Of a DNA stretch of 64,000 nt, positions 61,420-64,000 are shown in pieces. Source of the DNA: Hanleya hanleyi (lineage: Eukaryota; Mollusca; Polyplacophora; Lepidopleurida; Hanleyidae); the NCBI GenBank assembly GCA_036873755.1, contig JAVTVY010033653.1, positions 89,575 to 153,574 of the forward strand, written 5' to 3'. The translations under genes were made by a program, and so were the position numbers. Each line of letters opens with the position of its first letter. The first letter of the stretch is position 1. The notes under the pieces are model-generated. The model was not told the origin of the DNA. It searched no databases and saw only the letters and a program-made list of their open reading frames with translations.

Positions 61420-64000
61420 GTCTTCTTCAATTGCGGATATTTGCAATTTACATCACATTATCAATGCTCTGATTAGACAATATATTGCTTCCTATTCAAC
61501 AAAATATATGTACGAATAAAATTTAGACAATATATTGTCTTCTCTGCCATCTCGTCGAGGTAAAACAGAATTGCGAATCTACGCTAAATTGACAATATAT
61601 TAACTCTCCATGAAGTGCGAATCTATGCAATTTAGATGAGATTATCAAAGTGCTAATTAGACAATATATTGTCTTCTCTGCCATCTCCACGAGGTAAACA
61701 CATTTGCGAATCTACGCTAAATAGACAATATATTAACTCTCCGTGAAGTGCGAATCTATGCAATTTAGATGAGATTATCAAAGTGCTAATTAGACAATAT
61801 ATTGTCTTCTCTGCCATCTCGACGAGGTAAACACATTTGCGAATCTACGCTAAATAGACAATATATTAACTCCCCCTTATGTGACAATAAAGTGAATGAC
61901 AAATCGATTTGCGAATCTACGCTAAATAGACGATATATTACCTTACCATGCAGTGCGAATCTATGAAATTTAGATGAGATTATCAAAGTGCTAATTAGAC
62001 AATATATTGTCTTCTCTGAAATTTCGCCGAAGTTAAAACACATTTGCGAATCTACGCTAAATAGACAATATATTAACTTTCCATGAAGTGCGAATCTATG
62101 CAATTTAGATGAGATTATCAAAGTGCTATTTAGACAATATATTGTCTTCTCTGCAATCTCGACGAGGTAAAACAGATTTGCGAATCTACGCTAAATATAC
62201 AATATATTAACTTCCCTGAAGTGCGAATCTATGCAATTTAGATGAGATTATCAAAGTGCTAATTAGACAATATATTGTCTTCTCTTCAATCTCGCCGAAG
62301 TTAAAACACATTTGCGAATCTACGCTAAATAGACAATATATTAACTCTTTAAGAAGTGCGAATCTATGCAATTTAGATGAGACTATCAAAGTGCTAATTA
62401 GACAATATATTGTGTTCTCTGCCATCTCGACGAGGTAAAACAGATTTGCGAATCTAGGCTAAATATACAATATATTAACTTTCCCTGAAGTGCGAATCTA
62501 TGCAATTTAGATGAGATTATCAAAGTGCTAATTAGACAATATATTGTCTTCTCTGTCATCTCCACGAGGTAAACACATTTGCGAATCTACGCTAAATAGA
62601 CAATATATTAACTCTCCGCGAAGTGCGAATCTATGCAATTTAGATGAGATTATCAAAGTGCTAATTAGACAATATATTGTCTTCTCTGCCATCTCAACGA
62701 GGTAAACACATTTGCGAATCTACGCTAAATAGACAATATATTAACTCTCCGTCATGTGCGAATCTATGCAATTTAGATGAGATTATCAAAGTGCTAATTA
62801 GACAATATATTGTCTTCTCTGCCATCTCGACGAGGTAAACACATTTGCAAATCTACGCTAAATAGACAATATATTAACTCTCCCTTATGTGACAATAAAG
62901 TGAATGACAAATCGATTTGCGAATCTACGCTAAATAGACGATATATTACCTTACCATGCAGTGCGAATCTATGCAATTTAGATGAGATTATCAAAGTGCT
63001 AATTAGACAATATATTGTCTTCTGGGAAATTTCGCCGAAGTTAAAACACATTTGCGAATCTACGCTAAATAGACAATATATTAACTTTCCATGAAGTGCG
63101 AATCTATACAATTTAGATGAGATTATCAAAGTGATATTTAGACAATATATTGTCTTCTCTGCAATCTCGACGAGGTGAAACAGATTTGCGAATCTGCGCT
63201 AAATATACAATATATTAACTTTCCCTGAAGTGCGAATCTATGCAATTTAGATGAGATTATCAAAGTGCTAATTAGACAATATATTGTCTTCTCTGCAATC
63301 TCGATGAAGTAAAACAGATTTGCGAATCTACGCTAAATATACAATATATTAACTTTCCATCAAGTGCGAATCTATGCAATTTAGATGAGATTATCAAAGT
63401 GCTATTTAGACAATATATTGTCTTCTCTGCAATCTCGACGAGTTAAAACAGATTTGCGAATCTACGCTAAATATACAATATATTAACTTTCCCTGAAGTG
63501 CGAATCTATGCAATTGAGATGAGATTATCAAAGTGCTAATTAGACAATATATTGTCTTCTCTTCCATCTCGCCGAAGTTAAAACACATTTGCGAATCTAC
63601 GCTAAATAGACAATATATTAACTTTCCATGAAGTGCGAATCTATGCAATTTAGATGAGATTATCAAAGTGCTATTTAGACAATATATTGTCTTCTCTGCA
63701 ATCTAGACGAGGTAAAACAGATTTGCGAATCTACGCTAAATATACAATATATTAACTTTCCATGAAGTGCGAATCTATGCAATTTAGATGAGATTATCAA
63801 AGTGCTAATTAGACAATATATTGTCTTCTCTGCCTCTCGACGAGGTAAAACAGAATTGCGAATCTACGCTAAATTGACAATATATTAACTCTCCATGAAG
63901 TGCGAATCTATGCAATTTAGATGAGATTATCAAAGTGCTATTTAGACAATATATTGTCTTCTCTGCCATCTCAACGAGGTAAACACATTTGCGAATCTAC
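61420..64000 (+). repeat. 135-bp satellite, right array, running off the window
   Basis: About 18 units of 134-136 bp. Each unit holds a perfect palindrome AGACAATATATTGTCT and two related half-units beginning GCGAATCTAYGC, one reading TGCGAATCTATGCAATTTAG, the other TGCGAATCTACGCTAAATA. Since 135 is 45 codons, long-looking minus-strand ORFs repeat through it; they are not genes. Confidence 0.95.

Noticed and set aside
61786..63666. Several ORFs of 70-111 codons with repeated KLHRFALHGKLIYCLFSVD
   Set aside because: They are the 135-bp satellite read in a frame kept open because 135 is divisible by three.

Overview
The window is metazoan nuclear DNA, most likely from a mollusc and probably a gastropod. 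The evidence is introns with GT/AG borders, a recognisable animal signalling gene, and very dense repeats. The repeats include 5S-rRNA-headed and tRNA-headed SINEs with a conserved tail near GTGAGTGAGT/TTTAACGTCG, and long tandem cores ending in CGGACGGACGGAC-type microsatellites, both of which I associate with molluscan genomes. Species assignment is inference.

Two protein genes are supported, arranged tail to tail. Gene 1 (+ strand) is the 3' part of a large, mostly disordered protein: one exon of at least 3.8 kb already open at base 3, a 635-base intron, and a 20-codon last exon ending at 4510. I do not recognise its family; a basic KKKKYRAPPPP motif, a basic helix-like segment and a charged coiled coil suggest a cytoskeletal or cortical scaffold. 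Gene 2 (- strand, 55841 down to 22534) is the C-terminal half of an inactive phospholipase C-like protein (PLCL2/PRIP type). Fourteen exons joined in consistent phase give about 534 residues: X-Y linker, Y half-barrel, C2 domain and the PRIP-specific C-terminal extension. The PH, EF-hand and X domains must lie beyond base 64000.

Almost everything else is repetitive. By region: 8.6-9.5 kb, a foldback element built of ACATATGT palindromes; 11.5-13.5 kb, a 157-bp tandem-core element; 14.6-15.2 kb, a TTAA-flanked piggyBac-like MITE; 15.7 and 50.0 kb, 5S-derived SINEs; 18.1-20.6 kb, two minisatellites; and a different minisatellite in nearly every large intron of gene 2 (65, 43, 24, about 55, and 25 bp). 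At 34.8-36.1 and 41.1-44.1 kb are two copies of one hairpin-ended element, the second with its terminal hairpin split by a hAT-like insertion. From 57.8 kb to the right edge a 135-bp satellite occurs in two opposite-facing arrays around a 3.1-kb spacer.

The most unusual observation is at 39.0-39.7 kb: a minisatellite whose unit is the 3' end of a gene-2 C2-domain exon together with its splice donor, giving about a dozen copies of an exon end plus 5' splice site directly downstream of the real one. The first extra donor is in frame and would insert 20 residues into the C2 domain.

All calls are from reading the sequence; no search was run. Exon borders rest on splice consensus, phase continuity and remembered similarity to vertebrate PLCL2.
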